Assembly (NCBI RefSeq): GCF_006334915.2
Contig: NZ_VDMA02000015.1
Location: 1 to 64,000 of the forward strand
DNA length: 64,000 nt
From: Microbispora catharanthi
Lineage (GTDB): Bacteria; Actinomycetota; Actinomycetes; Streptosporangiales; Streptosporangiaceae
Direction: 5' to 3'
The position numbers and the translations under genes were made by a program. Every line of letters begins with the position of its first letter. Position 1 is the first letter of the stretch. Below are positions 51,789-59,951 of this stretch, in pieces. The notes below the pieces were generated by a model. The model did not search any database and was not told where the DNA came from. It worked only from the letters and a program-made list of their open reading frames with translations.

Positions 51789-53795
51789 GTGCTGTCGGGC
51801 TGGCTGTGGTGGGTTGTGCCGCTCATCGTGACCATGGCGCTGTACGGCCTGGCTCTGCGGCAGACGGCAGGGGTGGCCGCCGGGGGCGTCGTGGTCGCGT
51901 TGGTGCTGACGGCGGGAACGGCGAGCGTCCTCGGGGAGTCACCCAGGTCCGTCACCGGCGTGACACTGCTGGCCGCCGGACTCGCCGCGGTTATCTGGGC
52001 CCTGGGCAGGGCGCGGCGGCGCGGCCGGGCGACACGCCGGGCCGCGGCCGCCTTCCGCTCGGCCGCGCCCGATGTGCCGGGCGTGGCCGCCGAGGCCGAG
52101 CGGCACCGGATCGCCGCCGAACTTCACGACACCGCCGCCCACAGACTCACCGGCATCGCGGTCGGCGCCGCCTCCGCCTTGCGTCTCGCCGACCCGGCTC
52201 TCGTGGCGGAGGCGGCCCGGTATGCCGCTGAGACCGGCCGCCTGGCCACCCAGGAACTGGAGCGGCTGACCACCAGCGGCACCGGTATCGGCTCGGCCGA
52301 TCTCGCCGACGTGGACGCGTTGGCCACCGCGTGGCCAGAGCCGCGTCTCACCTACGTCAGAACAGCCGGGAGCGCCCCGCCTGAGATCGCCGCCGTCGCA
52401 TGCCGAGTGGTCCGCGAGGCGCTGACCAACGCCCTGCGGTACGCACCGGGAGGCGCCGTACGGGTCGGCGTCGACCGCGAGCCCGGCCGCCTGGTCGTCA
52501 CGATCGTCAACGATCCTGGCGAGCCGGTCGCGGACAACGCGAACGTGGCACGTGAACTGGGTGGTGGATACGGGCTCGCCGGGCTCAGGACGGCGGTGGC
52601 CGGCTGCGGAGGGTTCCTGTCCGCGGGGCCGGATGACCGGGGATGGGCCGTGCGCGCCGAACTCCCGCTCACCCCTGACGAGGGCCAGGCGTCGAGGTCG
52701 TACGAGTGGCGTGGCCGGCAGGCGTCCGACGCCGCGCTTGCGATCCTCGCGGTGGCGCTGTCCATCGGTACGAGCCTGTTGACGACCGACACGCCCGAGA
52801 GCCTCCCCGGAGAGGCCGCCCTGCTGGTGCCGCTCTTCTTCGCGCACGCCCTGCCGCTCGGCCTGCGCAGGCGGGCGCCGCTTCTCAGCCTGGCGGCGGC
52901 GTTGTCGGTCTACCCGGTCCTGCTCGCCGCCGGACTCGCCGGCTGGACGAAGCAGCCCGCAGGGGACCTGTTCCTGTGGTGCCTGTGGGTCGAGCTGGCG
53001 CTGCTCTACGCGTTGGGCGCGTACGGCCCTCACAGCGCGTACGGCCCTCGCGCACGCCGGCGGTGGGGGGCTCTCGCCACGGCGGCTGTGGGGGCGATAG
53101 GCGGGCTTGCTCTGGCGTGCGGACCGGGGATCGTGGGAGACCGGGCGGCCGCGTGGGCGGTGCTGGCCCTGGGCGTCGCGATCCCGTCGGCGGTGGCGTG
53201 GGCGCTCGGCCTGGCGGTGGGGTCAAGGCGTGCGCGGCGCCATGCGGCCGTGGCTTGGGAGCGGGATCTGCTCGGCCGCGAGACGGCGACGGTCGTGCTG
53301 GCGGAGCGGAACCGGCTGGCGGCGGGCCTGCGCCGTACGTCCCTGCGCCATGCCAGGGCCATCGTGACCGCGGCGGACGCGGGCCGGCTGGACACTGTGC
53401 TGGCCGAGGCCAGGGCCGGGCTGGCCGCGCTCAGGGAGTCGCTCGGCGAGCTGCGCCGCCAGAGCGGCGACGACCCGCCCCCGACCATCGATGGAATCGC
53501 CCTGCTCGCCGCGCGGCACCAGGGCACCGTCCGGTACGCCAGAGCCCGCCGCGAAGCGTCCCCCAGCGTGGAGGTCGCCGCGTTCAGAGTGGCCGAGTTG
53601 CTGCTGCGCGGCTGCACACGGGATGAGCGGGAGATCACCCTGACCTGCCGCGCCGACGGCGTCGCGGTCTCGGGGCCTTCCGCCGCCGCGGGCGGGGATC
53701 GGCGGGTTCGCGCGCTGGCCGACGCGGCGGGAGGTAGCGTCTCGGACGCCGGGGACGGGACGGTGAGGGTGTGGCTTCCGGAGGTGCTCCCTTGA
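51789..53795 (+). CDS. Tandem-fused NarL-type sensor histidine kinase
   Basis: About 668 residues. The first half has an N-terminal membrane region, the phosphoacceptor His in AAELHDTAAHRLTGIAVGA, and an ATPase domain with REALTNALRYAPGG and GGGYGLAGL. The second half starts with five or more new membrane helices, then a HisKA_3-like helix (LAAGLRRTSLRHARAIVTAA) without the His-Asp pair and a degenerate ATPase domain ending in VWLPEVLP. So one working and one dead kinase are joined. The GTG at 51789 suits a leaderless message (TAGGCT at 51775-51780). It overlaps the regulator gene by 4 bases. Confidence 0.78.
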   Translation: MLSGWLWWVVPLIVTMALYGLALRQTAGVAAGGVVVALVLTAGTASVLGESPRSVTGVTLLAAGLAAVIWALGRARRRGRATRRAAAAFRSAAPDVPGVAAEAERHRIAAELHDTAAHRLTGIAVGAASALRLADPALVAEAARYAAETGRLATQELERLTTSGTGIGSADLADVDALATAWPEPRLTYVRTAGSAPPEIAAVACRVVREALTNALRYAPGGAVRVGVDREPGRLVVTIVNDPGEPVADNANVARELGGGYGLAGLRTAVAGCGGFLSAGPDDRGWAVRAELPLTPDEGQASRSYEWRGRQASDAALAILAVALSIGTSLLTTDTPESLPGEAALLVPLFFAHALPLGLRRRAPLLSLAAALSVYPVLLAAGLAGWTKQPAGDLFLWCLWVELALLYALGAYGPHSAYGPRARRRWGALATAAVGAIGGLALACGPGIVGDRAAAWAVLALGVAIPSAVAWALGLAVGSRRARRHAAVAWERDLLGRETATVVLAERNRLAAGLRRTSLRHARAIVTAADAGRLDTVLAEARAGLAALRESLGELRRQSGDDPPPTIDGIALLAARHQGTVRYARARREASPSVEVAAFRVAELLLRGCTRDEREITLTCRADGVAVSGPSAAAGGDRRVRALADAAGGSVSDAGDGTVRVWLPEVLP

Positions 53796-54445
53796 TCAGG
53801 GTGACGGTCGCCGACGACCAGGCGGTGGTGCGGGCGGGCATCGCCGCGGTCCTGAACGCCGAACCCGATCTGAGCGTCGTGGGCCAGGCCGCGGATGGGG
53901 AGGCCGCCGTGGCGCTGGCCGTGTCGCTGCGGCCCGATGTGGCGCTCATGGACATCCGGATGCCGGGCCTCGACGGGTTGCGGGCGACCGCCCGGATCGG
54001 AGCAGAAGCGCCGGGCACGCGGGTGGTGGTGCTGACGACGTTCGGCCTCGACGAGTACGTGTTCTCGGCGCTGAGGGCCGGCGCCGGCGGATTCCTGCTC
54101 AAGGATGCCGAGCCGGAGCGGGTCGCCGACGCGGTCCGGGTGGTGGCCTCGGGAGACGCGCTCCTCGACCCGGGGGTCACCCGACGCCTCATCGATCGGT
54201 TCGCGTCCGAGCCGGAACCTCGTGACGCCGCCGTCCTCGGGACGCTCACCCGGCGCGAGACCGAGGTGCTGACGCATGTCGCCCGCGGTCTCACCAACGC
54301 CGAGATCGGCGAGGTTCTCCGGATCAGCCCCTCGACCGTCAAGGACCACGTCGCGGTGATCCTCGCCAAGCTCGGCGTCCGCGACCGCCTCCAGGCGACC
54401 ATCGCGGCATACGAGACCGGCCTGATCCGCCCGGGCAGGCGCTGA
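53792..54445 (+). CDS. NarL/LuxR-family response regulator
   Basis: A 217-residue regulator starting MIRVTVADDQAVVRAG at a TTG that overlaps the kinase stop. The receiver domain has the phosphoacceptor Asp in DVALMDIRMPGLDG near residue 53 and a Lys in FLLKDAEPERV. The LuxR HTH is at the end: LTRRETEVLTHVARGLTNAE and STVKDHVAVILAKL. It pairs with the fused kinase. A 20-base palindrome directly after the stop, before the hydrolase gene, is a candidate target or terminator. Confidence 0.93.
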   Translation: MIRVTVADDQAVVRAGIAAVLNAEPDLSVVGQAADGEAAVALAVSLRPDVALMDIRMPGLDGLRATARIGAEAPGTRVVVLTTFGLDEYVFSALRAGAGGFLLKDAEPERVADAVRVVASGDALLDPGVTRRLIDRFASEPEPRDAAVLGTLTRRETEVLTHVARGLTNAEIGEVLRISPSTVKDHVAVILAKLGVRDRLQATIAAYETGLIRPGRR

Positions 54446-54465
54446 CCCCCGCCGTACGGCGGGGG
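54446..54465. promoter_or_regulatory. Perfect 20-base palindrome after the response regulator
   Basis: CCCCCGCCGTACGGCGGGGG begins at the base after the stop. It can be a terminator without T-tract, or an operator for the next gene, 58 bases away. Confidence 0.5.
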
Positions 54466-54522
54466 TGACGACGGTTCCGCGGGAGGAGGTCGACGGGGGT
54501 TCGGCTTCCTAGCGTGGCTCGC

Positions 54523-55782
54523 ATGAGATCCAACCTGTTGTCCGGCGGCGCGTTGTCGCTCGCCGGGGTGATCGCGGCGGCCGTGGCCGGGACGGCGGCC
54601 TTCGTCGGGACAGCCGCCGTCGTCCCGGCCGTGATGGTGTTCTCCGCGGCCGGCGTCGTTGCGGCGGCGGCGACCGCCTGGGTGTTCGGGCGGGCCGCGA
54701 CAAGGCGGCTCGGCAGCCCGCGGGCGCTGTGGCCGTACGTCGCCGGCGTCGTGCTCGTGACGGCCGGGCCCGCGGCCCTCGCGGTGATGCGCCCCTTCCC
54801 CGTGCCGCCGACGGCCGCGGCCCCGCCCGGCGTCTCCCACTGGGACCTGCCCACGGGATCCCGCATCGCCTACGTGAAGATCGCCGCGTCCGGCAAGCCG
54901 CGCCCGACACCCGTGATCTTCTTGCACGGCGGCCCGGGGACCCCCGGAGAGGGCGTCCCGGAGGCCGGGTGGGAGCTGGCTGCGGCCGGTTTCGACGTTT
55001 ACGCCTATGATCAGCTCGGCGCCGGCCGCTCCACCCGGCTGGCCGACGTGAGCGGCTACACCGTCGCCCGGCACGTCGCCGATCTGGAGGCGATCCGCCG
55101 TGCGATACACGCAGAGAAGGTCATCCTCGTGGGCAGGTCATGGGGCGGGACCCTCTCCGCGGCATACATGGCCGCCCATCCCAGCCACGTCGCCAAAGCC
55201 GTGCTCACCTCACCGGGCGCGATCTGGGAACCGGCCTTCCCCGACGGGACGGGCGGTCCCTGGGACCGTCTCCCCCCGGCCCAGGCCGAACGCGCCGACG
55301 AGCTGACTTCCAATCCCCGGTTCCTCCTCCAAGCGCTCCTGCTCCAGGTCAACCCGGCTGCCGCGCACGCACTCGTGCCCGACGCCGAGGCCGACGCGTA
55401 CTTCCGCGAACTGCTGATCACGGCCAAGGACGCCACCGGATGCCCCGGAAGCCCGCCCGCCCTCGTCCACGGCAACCCGCCCGGCTTCTACACCAACCAG
55501 ATGACGTCCGGCGACGCCGCCACCGTCCCCGACCCGCGTCCGGAACTGCGGACCGTCCATGTGCCCACACTCATCGTGCGCGGCGAGTGCGACTACCTGA
55601 AATGGGCGGTCACCTACGAGTACCGGCGCACGCTGCCCGAGTCGACCCTCGTCTACGTGCGCGGCGCCGGACATTCGATCGCCAACGGCCGCCCTGACCT
55701 CTACCGCGACCTGCTCATGACGTTCCTTCTCGACCGCCCGCTGCCCCTCCCGCCGGTCGCGTCGGCGGACCGACCCGCCTGA
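54523..55782 (+). CDS. Membrane-anchored alpha/beta hydrolase, proline iminopeptidase-like (S33)
   Basis: A 419-residue protein with three N-terminal membrane helices in the first 95 residues. A hydrolase domain follows: FLHGGPGTPGEG, YDQLGAGRST, the nucleophile in LVGRSWGGTLSA near residue 205 and the His in GAGHSIANG. HGGPG and the fold fit S33 aminopeptidases, but substrates vary. ATG 54523 follows a TAGCGT box by seven bases, which suits a leaderless message; GTG 54514 is the alternative. It is a likely target of the adjacent two-component system. Confidence 0.83.
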   Translation: MRSNLLSGGALSLAGVIAAAVAGTAAFVGTAAVVPAVMVFSAAGVVAAAATAWVFGRAATRRLGSPRALWPYVAGVVLVTAGPAALAVMRPFPVPPTAAAPPGVSHWDLPTGSRIAYVKIAASGKPRPTPVIFLHGGPGTPGEGVPEAGWELAAAGFDVYAYDQLGAGRSTRLADVSGYTVARHVADLEAIRRAIHAEKVILVGRSWGGTLSAAYMAAHPSHVAKAVLTSPGAIWEPAFPDGTGGPWDRLPPAQAERADELTSNPRFLLQALLLQVNPAAAHALVPDAEADAYFRELLITAKDATGCPGSPPALVHGNPPGFYTNQMTSGDAATVPDPRPELRTVHVPTLIVRGECDYLKWAVTYEYRRTLPESTLVYVRGAGHSIANGRPDLYRDLLMTFLLDRPLPLPPVASADRPA

Positions 55783-55873
55783 CCCGCGTGGCTCCGCCTG
55801 GAACAGCCCGGGGCTCTTGCGAGGCGGCTCAAATCCTGTCGCCCATGCCGAGTGATCGGCCTACTCTGGCCGT

Positions 55874-56209
55874 ATGGCCCATGGAAAGACCTCCTTCGTC
55901 TGCTTGCCGTGCCGAGCCTCGTACAAGCAGCCGTTTCCAGGTCTGGGCCTCGACGAGCGGCTCTGCCCTCGATGCGCCCAGCCGCTTGTCCATGTCGGCT
56001 CCGCCTTCGCGGCGCCGCGCCGTAGGGACAGGGCAGGCTGGCGGACGCTCTCGGTGCTGCTGCACGCGGGTGTCCGCTTTCACAAGAGTTGTTGTGGGGG
56101 CCCTGGTTACCGCCCACGCTCGCTCGGCGAGGTGCGCGCACGGATGGCGTACGCCCGGAGAACCGGAGAAGCCTTCTCCACAGCTCTGGTGCGCCGCGAA
56201 CTGCCCTAG
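55874..56209 (+). CDS. Hypothetical zinc-ribbon protein
   Basis: A 111-residue protein with CLPCRAS and CPRCAQP near the N-terminus, a four-cysteine zinc ribbon, and a CC pair further on. The rest is basic. A TACTCT box seven bases before the ATG suggests a leaderless message. The protein could bind nucleic acid. No relative is recognised. Confidence 0.65.
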   Translation: MAHGKTSFVCLPCRASYKQPFPGLGLDERLCPRCAQPLVHVGSAFAAPRRRDRAGWRTLSVLLHAGVRFHKSCCGGPGYRPRSLGEVRARMAYARRTGEAFSTALVRRELP

Positions 56210-56236
56210 CCGAGACCTCGTAGCGCCTTTCCAGGG

Positions 56237-56560
56237 TCAGGAGGTCGTGCACGTCAGAGCCTGATGGTTGTCGACGAGAACGGGGGCACCCGTCACCGGG
56301 TTGAGCATGTACCAGTAGGTCCAGTGATCGTAATGGCGCCGGTAGACGTAATACCCGATGTGCTGCGGCACGTCGATCACCTCGCTGTACTGGTACGTGT
56401 ACCACTCCCAGTGACCAGTCGAGTAGTTGATGTGGTAGTCCTCCGGCGAGCAGGTGAAATAGGACGTGGCGCTCGCTGGAGCGGCCAGGACGACGGCCAC
56501 GACGGGCGCTGTGAGCGTGATGGCGGCGATCGTGGCCAGCCGTCTCCTCAACCAGCTCAT
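56237..56560 (-). CDS. Small secreted protein of unknown function
   Basis: A 107-residue protein. The signal peptide MSWLRRRLATIAAITLTAPV ends at ASA near residue 31. The mature part is very rich in Tyr, Trp and His (YSTGHWEWYTYQYSEVIDVP and YVYRRHYDHWTYWYM) with two cysteines. GGGAGG lies four bases before the ATG, which is preferred over longer starts. It shares the Cys-aromatic style with 16941-17249. Function is unknown. Confidence 0.7.
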   Translation of the reverse strand: MSWLRRRLATIAAITLTAPVVAVVLAAPASATSYFTCSPEDYHINYSTGHWEWYTYQYSEVIDVPQHIGYYVYRRHYDHWTYWYMLNPVTGAPVLVDNHQALTCTTS

Positions 56561-56769
56561 GCAACCTCCCGGGATCGAGAAACGTGATCGAGACGCTAAC
56601 GGGCCCCGTTGCGCGATCCGGTGGTCGAGAACACGCGAACATCTGAGCGTGGTCGCCGCCCGCGACGTCACACTTCGCTCCCCGCCGGTCCTCTTAGGAG
56701 GCGTGACCGTTCCCGTACGCGCACAGCGGGCGGGACGGCGTGATCCACGGCGACAAGGAGCACCTCGGC

Positions 56770-57654
56770 ATGACCGTTCTCGTCACCGGAGCCACCGGCA
56801 CCGTCGGCCGGCAGGTCGTCCGGCATCTACTGGAGCAGGGCCGGAAGGTGCGGGCGCTGACCCGCGACCCCGGCCGGGCCGTCCTGCCGTACGGCGTGGA
56901 GGTGGCGGCGGGTGACCTCACCGACGCCGCCGGCCTGGAGGCGGCCTTCGACGGCGTCACCGCCGTCCACCTGATCAATTTCGGTGTCGGCTACCGGCCT
57001 CTCGCCAACGGACGCGACATCGTCGCTCTCGCGGAACGGGCCGGGGTCGGCAAGGCCACCGTCCTGGGCGGCTGGCAGGAGGGCACGCTGGAGCCGGCCG
57101 TAAGGGCGAGCGGCCTGGAGTGGACCTTCCTGCGGCCGATGCAGTTCATGGCCAACTTCCTGAACGACTGGGGCGAGTCGCTGCGGACCACCGGGCGGGT
57201 GCGTGAGCCGTACGGCGATCGCCAGAGCCCGCCGGTCGACGAGTACGACATCGGCGCCGTCGCGGCGGCCGTGCTGACGCAGGACGGTCACGGCGGCAGG
57301 TCCTACCACCTCACCGGCCCCGAGGTGCTCACCCCACGGCGGATGGTCGCGATCATCGCCGAGGCGACCGGCCGTGACCTGCGGTTCGAGGAGCTCACCC
57401 CTGACCAGGTGCGCCGCGAGTGGAGCGTGCCGGGCCGGCGTCCGCCGCTGTCCCTCTTCCGCGCGTTCGCCGAGGCCGCGGGAGCCGACGAGGCGGACCT
57501 GGTGGAGAGCCTGCTGCGGATGTACGGCACGCCCAACGAGTACGCCACCACTTTGACCGACCACGTGGAGCAGGTCGTCGGCCGTCCGCCGCGCACGTTC
57601 GCCCAGTGGGCCGCCGAGCAGGCCCATCACTTCCTGCCCACCAACCCGCGCTGA
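56770..57654 (+). CDS. NmrA-like NAD(P)-binding protein
   Basis: A 294-residue atypical SDR. TVLVTGATGTVGRQVVRHLL is the Rossmann motif, and no YxxxK pair is visible, as in NmrA/azoreductase-like proteins that sense or use NAD(P)H. AAGGAG is nine bases before the ATG. It heads an operon with a paralogue, a DoxX protein and an ECF41 sigma factor; genes of this redox type are typical ECF41 neighbours. Confidence 0.85.
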   Translation: MTVLVTGATGTVGRQVVRHLLEQGRKVRALTRDPGRAVLPYGVEVAAGDLTDAAGLEAAFDGVTAVHLINFGVGYRPLANGRDIVALAERAGVGKATVLGGWQEGTLEPAVRASGLEWTFLRPMQFMANFLNDWGESLRTTGRVREPYGDRQSPPVDEYDIGAVAAAVLTQDGHGGRSYHLTGPEVLTPRRMVAIIAEATGRDLRFEELTPDQVRREWSVPGRRPPLSLFRAFAEAAGADEADLVESLLRMYGTPNEYATTLTDHVEQVVGRPPRTFAQWAAEQAHHFLPTNPR

Positions 57655-57673
57655 CCGGACGTAGGCGAAAACC

Positions 57674-58549
57674 ATGATCCTCATCACCGGCGCGACCGGC
57701 GCCATCGGGCGTCTCGTCGTCCAGCGACTCGTCACAGAAGGCGCCCGCGTACGCGCCGTGAGCCGCTCCCCGCGCGACGCGGCCCTGCCGCACGGGGTGG
57801 AGGTCGTCCAGGGCGATCCGGCCCGGCCCGGCACGACGGCCGAGCACTTCGCCGGCGTCGAGGCGGTCTTCCTGCACTCGCGCACCTTCGGCGACTCCGC
57901 CGACCGGCTCCTCGCGCTGGCCGCCGAGCGGGGCGTGCGCAAAGTGGTGGCCCTGTCGGCGATGAACATCGACGACCCGTTCGACCTGCAGCCGTCCCGC
58001 CGGCGGGGAGACCGGAACAAGGAGGCCGAGGAGGCGGCCGTCGCCAGCGGCCTGGCCTGGACCAGCCTGCGCGCCAGCGCCTTCGCCGGCAACACCCTGC
58101 AGGCGTGGGGCGCCCAGATCCGCGCCGGAGACGTCGTGCGCTACGTGCATGCGGGCTTCCGGGAGTCCGTGCTCGACGAGCGGGATCTGGCCGAGGTGGC
58201 GGCCCGCGCACTGCTCACCGACGAACTGCTCCCCCACGCACTGGCGGGCCGCCGGTTGGAGCTCACCGGGCCGGAGTCGCTGTCGCACGAGGAGATGGTG
58301 GACGTGATCGCCGCCGCGCTCGGCAGGCCCCTGCGCTTCGAGGAAGTCCCATCGCGGGCCGTCGCCGCGCACCTGATCGGCATGGGGCTGCCCGAACCGT
58401 TCGTGCGTGCCCTGATGGCCAGGTACGACCACTACGCCGGCCGCGACCAGCATCCCCCGACGGGTGAGATGGACAAGGTCCTGGGCCGTCCCGCACGGAC
58501 GTACGCCGACTGGGTGGCCGACCACGTCGCCGCCTTCCGGAACGGATGA
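57674..58549 (+). CDS. NmrA-like NAD(P)-binding protein (paralogue)
   Basis: A 291-residue relative of the gene just upstream (ILITGATGAIGRLVVQRLV). Both share the ending ADHV/VGRPxRTxAxW. The gap is 19 bases. The pair probably arose by duplication and acts on related substrates or forms a heterodimer. Confidence 0.85.
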   Translation: MILITGATGAIGRLVVQRLVTEGARVRAVSRSPRDAALPHGVEVVQGDPARPGTTAEHFAGVEAVFLHSRTFGDSADRLLALAAERGVRKVVALSAMNIDDPFDLQPSRRRGDRNKEAEEAAVASGLAWTSLRASAFAGNTLQAWGAQIRAGDVVRYVHAGFRESVLDERDLAEVAARALLTDELLPHALAGRRLELTGPESLSHEEMVDVIAAALGRPLRFEEVPSRAVAAHLIGMGLPEPFVRALMARYDHYAGRDQHPPTGEMDKVLGRPARTYADWVADHVAAFRNG

Positions 58550-58556
58550 GCCTCCG

Positions 58557-58943
58557 ATGCCGACCGCCTACGTCGTCACCGCTCTGGTGACCATCGCCTT
58601 CAACACGTTCTCCGGATTCGCGGCCATGACCCGGTTCGCGCCGATCATGCGTACCCTCGGCCCCGCGCTCGCCCGCGCCGGCGTGCCGGAGTCGTGGCTG
58701 GTCTGGCCGATCGGCGCGCTGAAGGCCCTGGGCGCGCTGGGACTCGCGCTCGGGCTGCTCGGCGTGCCCCTCGTCGGCACGGCCGCCGCCGCGGGCCTCG
58801 TCCTCTACTTCGTCTGCGCCCTGTACACCCATCTGCGCGTCGGCGACTTCTCGCCCCAGTTCTACCTGGCGATCGTGTTCCTCGGCCTGGCGGCCGCCAC
58901 GCTCGCGCTCGATCCCGCCCTGGTGCTGCGCGCGACGCGCTGA
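58557..58943 (+). CDS. DoxX-family membrane protein
   Basis: A 128-residue protein with four hydrophobic helices (YVVTALVTIAFNTFSGFAAM and further). GALKALGALGLALGLLG fits DoxX-like quinone-related membrane proteins. It starts 7 bases after the second NmrA gene and precedes the sigma gene by 28 bases. It is likely part of the same stress regulon. Confidence 0.8.
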   Translation: MPTAYVVTALVTIAFNTFSGFAAMTRFAPIMRTLGPALARAGVPESWLVWPIGALKALGALGLALGLLGVPLVGTAAAAGLVLYFVCALYTHLRVGDFSPQFYLAIVFLGLAAATLALDPALVLRATR

Positions 58944-58971
58944 TCCGGTATCCGTAGCGGTAAGGAGTCCC

Positions 58972-59889
58972 ATGATGCGTGAAACCCCCGCGGCCGACGC
59001 TTCCGAGGTGTTCGCCGGCCACCGCGAGTTGTTGTTCTCCATCGTCTACAACATGCTCGGCACGGTCGGCGACACCGAGGACGTGCTTCAGGAGACCTGG
59101 CTGGCGTGGGCGGCGCGGGATGTGGCCGGCATCGACAACCCCCGCGCCTACCTGGTGCGTGTCGCGGTCAACCAGGCCCTCGGTCACCAGAACGCGTTGC
59201 GCAGGCGCAAGGAGACCTACCTGGGCCCGTGGCTGCCGGAACCGCTGATCACCGGTCCCGACGCCGCCGAGCCCGCCGTACGCGCGGAGTCGGTGTCGAT
59301 CGCGCTGCTGGTGATCCTGGAGACGCTCACCCCGCTGGAGCGGGCCGTGTTCGTCCTGCACGAGGTGTTCGCCTACCAGCACACCGAGATCGCCGCCATG
59401 CTGGACCGCAGCCCGACCGCGATCCGGCAGCTCGCCCACCGGGCCCGCGAACACGTACAGGCGCGACGTCCACGCGCCCGGGTCGACCGGCGTACGCACC
59501 GGGAGGTGACCGAGCGCTTCGTCGAGGCGGCGTTCGGCGGTGACCTGCCCGCGCTGATGGAGATGCTCGCGCCCGACGTCGTCCTGTGGCCCGACGGCGG
59601 AGGAAAGTCGGCTGTGGGCGGTCCACGTCCGATCCGCGGCCGCGACAAGGTCGCCCGGGTGGTCGTGGCCAACGCGCGCGGCGGCGTGGACATCCGGCAC
59701 CGCCAGGTCAACGGCGACCCCTCCGTGGTCATCTTCGCGGAGGACGCGCCCCTCGCGGTGATGGTGCTCGACCTCGACGCGGGCGGGGAGCAGGTGCGTG
59801 ACATCTACGTGGTCAGCAACCCCGACAAGCTCGGATCCGTCTCCGGCCACACCGCCGACCGAGGTTCGGAAACCCCAGAAACGAGTTGA
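58972..59889 (+). CDS. sigJ: ECF41-type sigma factor with SnoaL-like C-terminal domain
   Basis: A 305-residue sigma factor. Region 2 is in FSIVYNMLGTVGDTEDVLQE, the linker carries WLPEPL, and region 4 reads LTPLERAVFVLHEVFAYQHT. The C-terminal SnoaL-like domain has DGGGKSAVGG and the closing YVVSNPDKL motif that marks the ECF41 group. In this group the extra domain replaces an anti-sigma factor and modulates activity. TAAGGAG is five bases before the ATG. It is co-transcribed with its likely targets upstream. Confidence 0.9.
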   Translation: MMRETPAADASEVFAGHRELLFSIVYNMLGTVGDTEDVLQETWLAWAARDVAGIDNPRAYLVRVAVNQALGHQNALRRRKETYLGPWLPEPLITGPDAAEPAVRAESVSIALLVILETLTPLERAVFVLHEVFAYQHTEIAAMLDRSPTAIRQLAHRAREHVQARRPRARVDRRTHREVTERFVEAAFGGDLPALMEMLAPDVVLWPDGGGKSAVGGPRPIRGRDKVARVVVANARGGVDIRHRQVNGDPSVVIFAEDAPLAVMVLDLDAGGEQVRDIYVVSNPDKLGSVSGHTADRGSETPETS

Positions 59890-59905
59890 TGTGCCGCACG
59901 TCGAA

Positions 59906-59934
59906 GGGCCGGGCGCCCGGAGGACGCCCGGCCC
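59906..59934. terminator. Terminator between sigma factor and glycoside hydrolase genes
   Basis: Stem GGGCCGGGCG/CGCCCGGCCC with a 9-base loop, in the 62-base gap between convergent genes. Confidence 0.8.
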
Positions 59935-59951
59935 GGCGACATCGGCCGGGT

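Noticed and set aside
56661..56695. ECF41 promoter upstream of the first NmrA gene
   Set aside because: CGTCACA at 56666-56672 resembles the -35 box, but the only CGGTC-like -10 lies 13 bases on instead of about 16, so the match is too weak to list.
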